In this document: positions 25,970 through 34,335 of the stretch, piece after piece
Numbering within the stretch: position 1 is the first letter of the stretch
Layout: every line of letters starts with the position of its first letter
Source: DATBLQ01 sp036555325
GTDB taxonomy: Bacteria > Pseudomonadota > Alphaproteobacteria > Rhizobiales > Aestuariivirgaceae
Assembly: GCA_036555325.1 (NCBI GenBank)
Contig: DATBLQ010000081.1
Coordinates: 1-64,000, forward strand
DNA length: 64,000 nucleotides
Reading direction: 5' to 3'
The notes under the pieces: generated by a model
Told to the model about the DNA's origin: nothing
Databases searched by the model: none
The model's input: the letters and a program-made list of their open reading frames with translations, nothing else
Position numbers and translations under genes: made by a program

Positions 25970-27040
25970 ATGGTCAATTCCAAGTCGAGACCCCCAGGAG
26001 AGCTGAAACGCGGTTGGACAACGGGCGCCTGCGCAACTGCGGCAACAAAGGCTGCATTCACGGCGCTAGTCACTGGCAAATTTCCCAACCCCGTCGAAAT
26101 CGTGCTTCCGCGCGGTGAGCGGGCATCCTTTTCCCTTGCGCTGGAGGAATTGGCTCCGAATTTTGCCCTTGCCGGCATCGTCAAGGATGCCGGCGACGAT
26201 CCGGATGTCACCCATCTTGCCACCGTAATTGCCAAGGTCGGGTTCGGCGGGGAGGGAGTAACATTCAAGGCTGGGGCAGGCGTAGGCATAGTGACCAAGC
26301 CCGGATTGCCTCTGCCGCCGGGCGAACCGGCCATAAACCCTGTGCCGCGGCAGATGATGCAAGCGGTTATCGATGAGATCGCCACCCGCGAGAATGCCCG
26401 CCGTGACGTTGAAATTGAAATTTCTATTCCGGGAGGGGAGGAAATTGCCGCCAAGACGTGGAATCCCCGGCTCGGCATAGTCGGCGGTCTCTCGATCCTC
26501 GGAACCACCGGCATTGTTCATCCATTCTCCTGTTCGGCTTGGATACATTCAATTCATCGCGGCATCGATGTGGCGCGAGCGACCGGCATAGGACATATAG
26601 CCGGATCCACAGGTTCGACCTCCGAGGAAGCTGTCAGAAAACTTTACAAACTTCCTTTGGAAGCTCTCATCGACATGGGTGATTTCGCAGGCGGCATGCT
26701 CAAGTATCTGCGCCATCATCCTGTCCCGCGCGTTACGGTTGCTGGAGGATTTGGCAAGATCACCAAGCTCGCTCAAGGTGCGTTGGACCTGCACTCCGAC
26801 CGCAGCCAGGTCGACTTTGGTGGGCTTGCACGGCTGATGCCGGAACGTGTGCGCGAACAAGCCCGTCGAGCCAATACCGCCCAGGAGGTGGAAGAACTCG
26901 CCCGCTCGATTGGTTTCGATCTTGCCTCGCGAATCGCGAAGGCTGCACTCGGAACGGTTCGCGAGGTGCTGAAAGGCGCGCCCATCGAAGCGGAGATTTT
27001 GATCGTCGGACGCGATGGCAAGATTATCGGCCGTGCGTAG
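25970..27040 (+). CDS. cbiD: Cobalt-precorrin-5B C1-methyltransferase
   Basis: CbiD methylates C1 of the ring-contracted cobalt-precorrin-5B in the anaerobic (early cobalt) pathway. The 356-residue protein starts PPGELKRGWTTGACATAATKAA and contains KDAGDDPDVTH, VTKPGLPLPPGEPAINPVPR and HPFSCSAWIHSI, all CbiD blocks. The ATG at 25970 is used; an upstream TTG is weaker. Its presence is notable because most rhizobia use CobF for this step. It overlaps cobK by up to 26 bp. Confidence 0.93.
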   Translation: MVNSKSRPPGELKRGWTTGACATAATKAAFTALVTGKFPNPVEIVLPRGERASFSLALEELAPNFALAGIVKDAGDDPDVTHLATVIAKVGFGGEGVTFKAGAGVGIVTKPGLPLPPGEPAINPVPRQMMQAVIDEIATRENARRDVEIEISIPGGEEIAAKTWNPRLGIVGGLSILGTTGIVHPFSCSAWIHSIHRGIDVARATGIGHIAGSTGSTSEEAVRKLYKLPLEALIDMGDFAGGMLKYLRHHPVPRVTVAGGFGKITKLAQGALDLHSDRSQVDFGGLARLMPERVREQARRANTAQEVEELARSIGFDLASRIAKAALGTVREVLKGAPIEAEILIVGRDGKIIGRA

Positions 27041-27803
27041 ACATGTACTCATTCTCGGGGGAAGCGCAGAGGCACGGAAACTCGCAAACCTCCTCGTCGA
27101 AAAAGATTTCGAAGTAACAACATCCCTTGCGGGCAGGACAACGGCACCTCTCCTGCCTCAAGGTAAGGTTAGGATCGGAAACTTCGGCGGCAGCGAGGGG
27201 CTTCAACATTTCGTGCGACAAAACGCCATTCAGGTCATCGCCGATGCGAGTCACCCCTTTGCCGCCCAGATTTCGGCGCACGGTTTTGCCGCCGCACAGT
27301 CCTGTGGGATCACCTATTTGCGCCTGGAGCGCCCCGCCTGGCAGCGTGTCCAAGGTGATGTTTGGATATGCGTTCAGACGACGGCCGAAGCTGTTACATC
27401 CGTGCCCAGGGACGCCCGGATATTGCTCACGATTGGGCGCAGACAAATGCAGGCGTTCACCCAGCGAACCGATCTCTCGGGGGTGATAAGAACGATTGAG
27501 CGGCCGTCGGAGCCGGTGGGCGATCGATGGCTACTGCTTCTGGCGAGACCGCCGTTCACCGTGGAAAGCGAACTTTCGCTCATGCGTCAACACCGGATCG
27601 ACCTCCTCGTGACCAAGAACTCCGGCGGCGACCAGACCGCGGCGAAACTCACGGCCGCGCGCTCAATGCGCCTGCCTGTGATCATGATCGAACGGCCCGC
27701 CAAACCTCAGGCACCGACGGCAGCGACGCCTGAGGAATTGGCAGTGTTGATCTGCAACCTCCCTCGCTCAGGAGTGGACCTCGATCCAGCTTCGGGCATC
27801 TAG
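27015..27803 (+). CDS. cobK: Precorrin-6A reductase (or cobalt-precorrin-6A reductase)
   Basis: CobK/CbiJ reduces the 6A intermediate with NAD(P)H. The 262-residue protein has a nucleotide-binding start (VLILGGSAEARKLANLL), then IGNFGGSEGLQHFV, DASHPFAAQISAHGF, YLRLERPAW and the C-terminal LLVTKNSGGDQTAAKLTAA. The ATG at 27015 overlaps the cbiD end by 26 bp; a GTG at 27033 is another option. The stop TAG forms a CTAG palindrome with the stop of the convergent cobM (27800-27803). Confidence 0.93.
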   Translation: MARLSAVRRHVLILGGSAEARKLANLLVEKDFEVTTSLAGRTTAPLLPQGKVRIGNFGGSEGLQHFVRQNAIQVIADASHPFAAQISAHGFAAAQSCGITYLRLERPAWQRVQGDVWICVQTTAEAVTSVPRDARILLTIGRRQMQAFTQRTDLSGVIRTIERPSEPVGDRWLLLLARPPFTVESELSLMRQHRIDLLVTKNSGGDQTAAKLTAARSMRLPVIMIERPAKPQAPTAATPEELAVLICNLPRSGVDLDPASGI

Positions 27804-28600
27804 GGATCGGTAGGGATCGTCCTTGCCAGCCGTGCTCTGGTCCCCTTCCGATGCCTTAGAACATGCTCATGGGCAGGATCATACAGCGCCGAATCGCGGA
27901 AATTCCGTGCTGCGAGCACATGACCGACGAGAATGATCGCCGTCCGGGTGAGCTTGGCGGCGCGCACCTTTCTGGCAATTGTCGATAGCGTGCCATGTAT
28001 GATCTGCTGGTCGGGCCAACTGGCGCGGTACACAACCACCACCGGGCAGTCGGCACCATAGTGAGGCGAAAGCGAGCGCTCCACGTAGCCCAGATTTCGG
28101 ATCGAAAGATGGATTGCTAGCGTAGCGCGTGCTTTGCCAAGCTCCTCGAGCGCCTCACCTTTAGGCATCGGCGTAGCCTGCATGGAGGTTCGCGTAAGAA
28201 TGATTGTTTGCGCGATCTCCGGCAGCGTGAGCTCTTGATTGAGTGCGGCAGCGGCGGCTGCAAATGCCGGCACCCCCGGTGTCACGTCATAGGGAATGTT
28301 CAACTCGTCGAGCCGGCGCATCTGTTCGGCAATGGCGCCATAGAGCGATGGGTCTCCAGAATGAACCCGCGCTACGTCCATTCCTTGTCGGTGCGCTTCA
28401 ACCATCTCGGTGATGATTTCCTCCAGCGTTAAAGGCGCCGTATCGATGATGCGAGCGCCAACCGGCGCTGCGCTCACGAGTTCGCTCGGGACGAGCGATC
28501 CGGCATAGAGGCACAGCGGACAGGCTTGGATCAGTTTCAGTCCGCGCACCGTGATGAGATCGGGCGCCCCTGGGCCAGCGCCGATGAAGTGAACGGTCAT
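27800..28600 (-). CDS. cobM: Precorrin-4 C11-methyltransferase
   Basis: CobM/CbiF adds the C11 methyl group. The 266-residue protein has FIGAGPGAPDLITVRG, CLYAGSLVPSELV, RVHSGDPSLYGAIAEQMRRL, DVTPGVPAFAAAAA and LAIHLSIRNL. The C-terminus has a basic tail rich in His and Arg. The ATG overlaps the cbiG/cobJ stop by 4 bp (ATGA). It is the last gene of the riboswitch-headed block. Confidence 0.94.
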   Translation of the reverse strand: MTVHFIGAGPGAPDLITVRGLKLIQACPLCLYAGSLVPSELVSAAPVGARIIDTAPLTLEEIITEMVEAHRQGMDVARVHSGDPSLYGAIAEQMRRLDELNIPYDVTPGVPAFAAAAAALNQELTLPEIAQTIILTRTSMQATPMPKGEALEELGKARATLAIHLSIRNLGYVERSLSPHYGADCPVVVVYRASWPDQQIIHGTLSTIARKVRAAKLTRTAIILVGHVLAARNFRDSALYDPAHEHVLRHRKGTRARLARTIPTDP

Positions 28601-30369
28601 GATCGGACCCCTTGCGTATCGCCATAGCCTCGTGGCGTATAGGCGATCGTCCTTCCATCGCTGCGGCTGAAGCTGCGGCTCGAGGCCGAGCCAATCAGCA
28701 CGGTGGTCAGCATATTGACGTTCGATGTATCGAACTCGTCAAGACGAACCACGCAGACATTCTCTCCAGCTCGGCCGAGATTGGAAGCGACGACGACCGG
28801 AGTTGAAGGAGGCCGGTGTGGTTTGAGAATGGCAATGGCACGGTCGAGCTGGTCGGTGCGTGTGGCCGAGCGAGGATTGAAGAAAGCCACTACAAAGTTT
28901 CCCATGGCCGCAGCCTGAAGCCGATTTTCTATGGCCTGCCACGGAGTCAACAGGTCGGACAAAGAAATGGCACAGAAGTCGTTGCCCAAGATCGCGCCGG
29001 CCCGGGCAGCGGCGGCCTGCAAAGCCGAGATTCCAGGTACGACTTCGATTGTGATGCGCCGACTTGCGTCCTCAAGAGGGGACCCTGATGAGGGATCGAG
29101 GAGCTCAAAAACCAATGCCGCCATGGCATAGATGCCGGCATCGCCCGAGCAGACCAAGGCCACATCGCGGCCCTCTCCGGCGAGCTTGAGAGCGTGAAGG
29201 GCGCGTTCTTTCTCCGCTCCCAACTCAAATCGATGTTCGCGCTGACCCACGCGTAAGTCGGCAATGAGATCGAGATAGAGCTTGTAGCCAATCCAGTCGC
29301 TGGCTCCGCCCAACGCCGCTTCGGCGTTGGGGCTGCGCCATTCTGCCGAACCCGGGCCAATGCCGACGATGGCAAGGCTTCCGCGGGCTCTGCCGACGTT
29401 GTTTGGATTGATGGGCGCGAGGGCTCGGGCAATCGCACAGGTGGTTCTCTTTCCTTTCGACTTCTCGACGATAAGGTCAGAGCCGACGCCTGCCGCCCGA
29501 AGCGCCGCCGCTTCGGCTACGCTTGGCGTCCCGACTTCTCGCAACACCAACTCGGAGGGGTTCTTCAGGCGCGGAATTTCCTCGCAAAGTTCGCCGCTTG
29601 AGAAGAATTTCGCCGGCACTCCGAGATGCCTCGCCAGTTCACCCACTGCCGGTTCATCCGCCTTTACATCTATTGAAACGACGCACGCAATGGCACCGGG
29701 CGCAAGCCCCTCCGCTGCAAGAACATCCTTCACATGTCGCAACAGATCCTCCGCGGGCGTGTTGCGCTCACACCCAACTCCAAGAGCTAGACTCTGGGGA
29801 TGGTAGACAAGCGCGTTTTCGCCTCCCGGCACGGCGTATTCGGTGATGAGCAAACTCAAACGTGCGTCTGCCGCTTGGGGCAGCGACGCTAGCCATGGAG
29901 CCTCGCCTTTCGTACGTATCTTCTCTCCTGTAAGCAGACTTGCGAGAAAACTCTTCAGATTCTCCGGGTTGGCGAGCACATAGCCCTCCGGCCGGTCGAG
30001 GCTTACCCCAAACCGAAGCTCGCTGGCGGTCGTTATGCCCGCTACGCCGCCGGTGAACGATGCGATCTTTGCTGCAAGCTCATTCGCGCCACGATGTCCG
30101 CCGAGGAGCGGCACGGCAACTGAACCATCTTCCGCCAACGCAACAACCGGGGGCTCCTTCGATTTGTCGGCGATCGACGGTGCGAGCAGACGGATCAGGA
30201 TTGCGGAGGCACAGAGACCAATGATCGGACGCCCCGCACTGAAGGCCCTAAGCAGTTCGTTTTTGAAATTCTCCGGCTCGATGAGGGTGCCGCCTACATG
30301 CGAGGCGACACGCTGGCCGAGATGCCGAGCGGACCCACCCAATATGAAGATCGCAGGGCTCAGCGCCAT
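28597..30369 (-). CDS. cobJ: CbiG-CobJ fusion: cobalt-precorrin-5A hydrolase plus C17-methyltransferase
   Basis: This 590-residue protein fuses two enzymes. Residues 1-325 are CbiG: LCASAILIRLLAP, PLLGGHRGANELA, GITTASELRFGV, then the C-terminal CbiG subdomain LALGVGCERNTPAEDLLRHV and VSIDVKADEPAVGELARHL. Residues 330-590 are CobJ/CbiH: IVGIGPGSAEWR, WIGYKLYLDLI, CSGDAGIYAMAALVFELL, EVVPGISALQAAAARAGAILGN and FFNPRSATRTDQLDRAIAIL. CbiG opens the lactone ring made by the cobalt-dependent C17 methylase, so the two steps follow each other. Such fusions are known in some bacteria. The gene overlaps cobI by 10 bp and cobM by 4 bp. Confidence 0.92.
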   Translation of the reverse strand: MALSPAIFILGGSARHLGQRVASHVGGTLIEPENFKNELLRAFSAGRPIIGLCASAILIRLLAPSIADKSKEPPVVALAEDGSVAVPLLGGHRGANELAAKIASFTGGVAGITTASELRFGVSLDRPEGYVLANPENLKSFLASLLTGEKIRTKGEAPWLASLPQAADARLSLLITEYAVPGGENALVYHPQSLALGVGCERNTPAEDLLRHVKDVLAAEGLAPGAIACVVSIDVKADEPAVGELARHLGVPAKFFSSGELCEEIPRLKNPSELVLREVGTPSVAEAAALRAAGVGSDLIVEKSKGKRTTCAIARALAPINPNNVGRARGSLAIVGIGPGSAEWRSPNAEAALGGASDWIGYKLYLDLIADLRVGQREHRFELGAEKERALHALKLAGEGRDVALVCSGDAGIYAMAALVFELLDPSSGSPLEDASRRITIEVVPGISALQAAAARAGAILGNDFCAISLSDLLTPWQAIENRLQAAAMGNFVVAFFNPRSATRTDQLDRAIAILKPHRPPSTPVVVASNLGRAGENVCVVRLDEFDTSNVNMLTTVLIGSASSRSFSRSDGRTIAYTPRGYGDTQGVRS

Positions 30370-31070
30370 CGCTCGCCGCCCTTATAGACCAACACCGTGG
30401 AAAAATAGGGCCGCTCACCCTCCTTTGTTTCGGTTAGCCTCGCGATACGCTGATCTCCCTGGGTCGCCCGCTCGATGATGGCGGCGCGATTGGCAAGGCC
30501 CAGATCGCATAGAACCCGGCGCACCTTATCGAAGTGGTTGGCCACTTTGATGATTGCAACCGCGTCGGCAGTTTCCAGCTCTCGGCGAAGGCGCTCTTCT
30601 TCTAGGGGAGCTGGGATCACTTTCAACACTTCATTGCGTGCCGCCAGTGGTCGCCCAAGTGCCGCTGCGCAAGCCGTAAGAGAGGTGACACCCGGTACGA
30701 CGTCGCATTCGTATTTGTCCGCCAGTCGCTCGTGAATGAACATGAAGCTGCCGTAGAAGAAGGGATCGCCCTCGCACAGGAACAGCACGTCTTCATTTAG
30801 GTCGAGATGACTGGCAATTTTGCCCGCCGCATGGTCATAGGCCAACCGCGCCCGTTCCCGTTCCCGCTCCATCGGAATGGAAAGAGGAAGTTCGCGTGTA
30901 CCAGCCCGCAACAGGGGAGCAACGATACGGCGGGCAAGACTCTCCCCTCCATTGGCCGACGGATAGGCGATCACGCGGACTTCATTCAAAAGGCGCGCTG
31001 CCTTGAGAGTGAGAAGCTCGATGTCTCCGGGGCCGACTCCCACGCCATAGAGTTTTCCCTTGGCACTCAT
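30360..31070 (-). CDS. cobI: Precorrin-2 C20-methyltransferase
   Basis: CobI/CbiL adds the C20 methyl group. The 236-residue protein starts KLYGVGVGPGDIELLTLKAARLL and shows VLFLCEGDPFFYGSFMFIHERL and DVVPGVTSLTACAAALGRPLAAR. ATG 31070 shares ATGA with the cobL stop. An in-frame upstream extension to 31187 overlaps cobL and was rejected. It cannot be assigned to the metal-free or cobalt form from sequence alone; the neighbours suggest the cobalt form. Confidence 0.93.
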   Translation of the reverse strand: MSAKGKLYGVGVGPGDIELLTLKAARLLNEVRVIAYPSANGGESLARRIVAPLLRAGTRELPLSIPMERERERARLAYDHAAGKIASHLDLNEDVLFLCEGDPFFYGSFMFIHERLADKYECDVVPGVTSLTACAAALGRPLAARNEVLKVIPAPLEEERLRRELETADAVAIIKVANHFDKVRRVLCDLGLANRAAIIERATQGDQRIARLTETKEGERPYFSTVLVYKGGERWR

Positions 31071-32269
31071 GGCTTGATTGCTCGCCACTGATGCACCGGC
31101 AACTGGGGTCGCAGTGCGTGCTTTGCCCCCATTGGAGCCAGCAGGGAGATATCGATGCGAATGAGCTCTCCGCCGAATTGCCGGCAATAGTCGATCAGCG
31201 CGGCTTCTCCCTCAAGCGTGACGGCGTTGGCCACGAACCGGCCGCCGCTCTGTAGGCCGCTCCATGCGCCATCGAAAACTGCACGGTCCGAGACCGACCC
31301 TCCGAGAAACACCGCATGTGGTGCAGGTTGACCGATGAGTGCTTCGGGTGCCCGTCCGGCGACGATCTTTAAGCCCGGAGTGCCGAGCGCTGTGGCGTTA
31401 TTTGAAATCATCTGACGCCTTTTCTCATCCTGCTCTAAGGCAATGGCCCCCGTGTTGCGGGCAGCGCGCATCCATTCGATCGAAATCGAGCCGCACCCCG
31501 CGCCGATATCCCACAAGAGCGCTCCCGGAAACGGCGATAGGGCCGAAACCGTGATCGCCCGAACGTCCCTCTTGGTCAATTGGCCATCATGAACGAATGC
31601 TTCGTCGGGAAGCCCTGGCACCCGCGCCAGCAGCCCAGCACCCGCTTGGGCAGTGCACTCGATGGCAATGGTGCAGAGATCTGAAAAGCGCTCCGTACCG
31701 ATTTCGTTTGCCCGAAAACTCACGTTCCGCTCTTCCCGTCCGCCCATATGTTCGAGGACCGTGACCTTGCTGTTCCCATAGCTCCGTCGGACGAGACGGT
31801 CGGCCACGGCTCGAACAGTCCCATCGCCATCGGCAAGTGCCAAAACCTTCGCGCCCGGGGCGAGTGCCAGTTCCAGCAGGGCCGTATCGCGTCCATGCAG
31901 CGAAATCGTCTCGACTTCCGGTAACGACCATCCCAGGCGCGCCGCGGCGAGAGAAAAGGCCGAAGGGTTGGGCAAGATAGCCAGCTCGCCTCCAAACTGC
32001 GGCGCAAGAAGCGCACCGACGCCGTAGTTCATTGGGTCGCCGGTTGCCAGGATTACGATTCTCTTGCCCTTCCAACCCTTGATACGGTCGATCATGGGGT
32101 CGAAGGGAGACGGCCAGTCGTGGAATGCGGCTTTTAGCGGGGGCAGTAGGTTCAACAGCCGTCTCGAGCCGATCACAATATCCGCGTTGGTGATCAGCGT
32201 GCGGGCGGCCGCGGATAGCCCATCGAAGCCATCCTCGCCCATGCCAATGAGACTGAGCCAGCGGTTCAT
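31067..32269 (-). CDS. cobL: Precorrin-6B C5,15-methyltransferase / C12-decarboxylase (CbiE-CbiT fusion)
   Basis: CobL methylates C5 and C15 and removes a carboxyl from ring C. The 400-residue protein is the usual fusion: CbiE at about 1-200 (WLSLIGMGEDGFDGLSAAARTLI, WPSPFDPMIDRI, LATGDPMNYGVGALL) and CbiT at about 215-400 (DIGAGCGSISIEWMRAA, a SAM-binding Rossmann motif). The ATG overlaps cobH by 4 bp and its stop overlaps cobI by 4 bp. Confidence 0.94.
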   Translation of the reverse strand: MNRWLSLIGMGEDGFDGLSAAARTLITNADIVIGSRRLLNLLPPLKAAFHDWPSPFDPMIDRIKGWKGKRIVILATGDPMNYGVGALLAPQFGGELAILPNPSAFSLAAARLGWSLPEVETISLHGRDTALLELALAPGAKVLALADGDGTVRAVADRLVRRSYGNSKVTVLEHMGGREERNVSFRANEIGTERFSDLCTIAIECTAQAGAGLLARVPGLPDEAFVHDGQLTKRDVRAITVSALSPFPGALLWDIGAGCGSISIEWMRAARNTGAIALEQDEKRRQMISNNATALGTPGLKIVAGRAPEALIGQPAPHAVFLGGSVSDRAVFDGAWSGLQSGGRFVANAVTLEGEAALIDYCRQFGGELIRIDISLLAPMGAKHALRPQLPVHQWRAIKP

Positions 32270-32892
32270 TGGACATGTTCCGCCGTGATCGCATTGAATG
32301 CCGCTGCCGCCATGGCCGATCCACCGCGCCGCCCCAGCAGCGTCGCATAGGCAACGCCGCGAGGATTGGCCGCAAGTTCGGCCTTTGCTTCGACAGCGCC
32401 GACGAAGCCCACTGGCATGGCAATGATGGCTGAGGGCTTGGATGACACCGCATCCATGAGGTCCAGGAGTGCGAACAGAGCAGTCGGCGCGTTTCCGATC
32501 ACGATGATGGAATTATCGAGGTAAGGACGCCACAGCCCTACCGCCGCCGCCGAGCGGGTAATGTGTGCGCTACGAGCGATTTCGCGCGTCGCAGCATCAT
32601 TCAGGGTGCAGATGATTTCTACTTTCTCCGGTAAGTTTCGCTTGATCAGCCCCGCGCGCACCATTTCGCAATCCGCGATAATGCGGCTTCCATGCTCGAG
32701 CGCCTCTCTTGTCTTGTTTGGCAATGCCGGATCGATTCGCAGATCGCACACGAGATCTGTCATCCCGCTGGCATGCATCAGACGCAGCGCGATCCCCTGG
32801 CACTCCTTCGGCAATGAGGACAGATCCGCTTCCGAACGAATGACTTCGAAGGATTGCCGGTAGATAGCTTCAGGATCCTTGAGATAGGCCAT
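32266..32892 (-). CDS. cobH: Precorrin-8X methylmutase
   Basis: CobH/CbiC moves a methyl group from C11 to C12 to form hydrogenobyrinic or cobyrinic acid. The 208-residue protein has DPEAIYRQSFEVIRSEADL, ICTLNDAAT, HITRSAAAVGLW, IVIGNAPTALFALLDL and GMPVGFVGA-like AMPVGFVGAVEAKAEL. ATG 32892 gives a family-typical start; a TTG at 32913 would overlap the cbiX stop by 4 bp and is also possible. Confidence 0.93.
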   Translation of the reverse strand: MAYLKDPEAIYRQSFEVIRSEADLSSLPKECQGIALRLMHASGMTDLVCDLRIDPALPNKTREALEHGSRIIADCEMVRAGLIKRNLPEKVEIICTLNDAATREIARSAHITRSAAAVGLWRPYLDNSIIVIGNAPTALFALLDLMDAVSSKPSAIIAMPVGFVGAVEAKAELAANPRGVAYATLLGRRGGSAMAAAAFNAITAEHVQ

Positions 32893-32909
32893 GGCGACGG
32901 ATCTCTGTC

Positions 32910-33923
32910 TCAAACCTTCTTTTGCAAACTCCTTGGTCCCAAAGGATGGTCTGCATGGGGGTAGGGATGGTGATGATGAGTGTGGTCCTGTCCATGATGA
33001 TGGTGATGATTATGGATAGGGCTTGCTTCATGGGAATGGTGATGACCGGTACCGATACCTTCGACATGGTGATGATGGCTTTGCTGCGGCAAGCCGACCT
33101 CAGTCTCGAAACCCAATAGCTGGTTGCGGTATTTGCAGACCGCGCAGTTCATGTTGGTGTCACCGGTAAGAACTTGCTCTATGCGCTCAGCGAAAGTCTC
33201 AACCACTAGGTCGTGGTCATTGAGATATTGAGCCTTGACGAACTCGATTCCCGGATATCGCATCGCCGCGCTGTCGACGGCGTCATAAATGCGATCGACG
33301 AGAATTCCGGTGAACAGGAAATAGGGAAACACGATGATGCGTCGGTAATTAAGTCGCGCAGCATGCTCCAGCGTTGGCGCGATCAGCGGGAAGGTAACGC
33401 CTGAATACGCGGTTTCCGCCCAGCCCAAACCAAAACCCTCCCACAGAAGCCGAGTGACCTTGGCAACATTCGAATTGGCATCCGGGTCCGATGCGCCGCG
33501 GCCCACAACCACGAGCAGGGTTTCGTGTTTGCCGGCACTTCCTTTTGCATTGGAGATGGCCTCTGCTATGCGATCGGCTGCCGCCCGCAGCATTTTGGAA
33601 TCGATGCCCAGATCCCTGCCGTAATCGATGCGGAAGCCAGGGTGATTTGCGGCATACGTATTGAGCACCGCAGGAATATCGTTCTTCGCATGCCCCGCAG
33701 CGAACAGCATACCTGGCACGGCCAGCGCACGGGTAACGCCTGCCGCACGCAGCCGGTCGAGACCTTCTTTTATGATCGGGCGGGCAAACTCTAAATATCC
33801 GAACTCGACCGGGCGATCTGCCATCCGCCGCTGCAAATGCCCGGCAAGAACGGCGAATTCGGCAACGGCGTTTTCATCGCGGCTGCCATGGCCGCACAAC
33901 ATGACCCCTAGTTTTTCAGACAT
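32910..33923 (-). CDS. cbiX: Sirohydrochlorin cobaltochelatase CbiX, long form with His-rich tail
   Basis: CbiX inserts Co(II) into sirohydrochlorin, the defining first step of the anaerobic pathway. The 337-residue protein has two CbiX repeats: GVMLCGHGSRDENAV with catalytic His, then PGMLFAAGHAKNDIP, and in the second half LLVVVGRGASDPD and FPYFLFTGILVDRI. After residue 250 come a MNCAVCKYR segment (CxxC, the Fe-S-type motif of long CbiX) and a tail with more than 20 histidines in clusters of up to five. The tail probably stores or delivers cobalt, by analogy. The gene stands where cobG is found in other rhizobial cob operons. Confidence 0.92.
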   Translation of the reverse strand: MSEKLGVMLCGHGSRDENAVAEFAVLAGHLQRRMADRPVEFGYLEFARPIIKEGLDRLRAAGVTRALAVPGMLFAAGHAKNDIPAVLNTYAANHPGFRIDYGRDLGIDSKMLRAAADRIAEAISNAKGSAGKHETLLVVVGRGASDPDANSNVAKVTRLLWEGFGLGWAETAYSGVTFPLIAPTLEHAARLNYRRIIVFPYFLFTGILVDRIYDAVDSAAMRYPGIEFVKAQYLNDHDLVVETFAERIEQVLTGDTNMNCAVCKYRNQLLGFETEVGLPQQSHHHHVEGIGTGHHHSHEASPIHNHHHHHGQDHTHHHHPYPHADHPLGPRSLQKKV

Positions 33924-34129
33924 TTCGTCCTTCCTCAAAGCGAGCCGGTCCGCAGGCAGCGATGAGAAAGCGTGAGGTTGGCCAATGCCAGCCACAGCGG
34001 CGCGCCTCCGGCCTTGGCCCCGATTTGGGTCGGCCGCACCGGAGATGTCTTTCAGTTCCCTCGATCGGAACGCTGCAGTACTGATCAGACCCTAAAAGAA
34101 GCTGAGGCGCGGCACAAGCAGCGAATTCG
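33924..34129. other. 206-bp gap within the cobalamin operon, no gene recognised
   Basis: All other neighbours in this operon overlap or nearly touch, but here 206 bp separate the DUF6494 stop from the cbiX start. All minus-strand frames were read. One carries a short open stretch but no family was recognised, and no T-run terminator was seen. It could hold a promoter or remains of a lost gene. Confidence 0.3.
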
Positions 34130-34324
34130 CTACTTCAGCTCGATAACGCCTTCGACCACGTGATGAAGATCGGTGCCTTCTGCGGTTACCACCGCTTTTA
34201 CCTTAAGCCGGTCACTCATGGGCGAACGTTTCTCGTGGACCAAACGTTCGATCTCGCGCTGCGAGGTAACACCAACCTGTTTCAGGAACTTTCGCATCGA
34301 CATATTGAATCGGTCTTCATCCAT
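34130..34324 (-). CDS. DUF6494-like small protein in the cobalamin operon
   Basis: This 64-residue protein begins MDEDRFNMSMRKFLKQVGVTSQREIE, which I recall as the start of the DUF6494 family of short alpha/beta proteins. The C-terminus (HHVVEGVIELK) matches the family ending. No catalytic motif is visible. It lies 11 bp after cobO on the same strand, so it should be made with the cobalamin enzymes. Family naming is from memory and moderately sure; function is unknown. Confidence 0.6.
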   Translation of the reverse strand: MDEDRFNMSMRKFLKQVGVTSQREIERLVHEKRSPMSDRLKVKAVVTAEGTDLHHVVEGVIELK

Positions 34325-34335
34325 TGTGGTATTTC

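Noticed and set aside
32940..33080. ATG/CAT-rich repetitive stretch that looked like a simple repeat
   Set aside because: It is the His-coding tail of CbiX read on the other strand (CAT and CAC codons).
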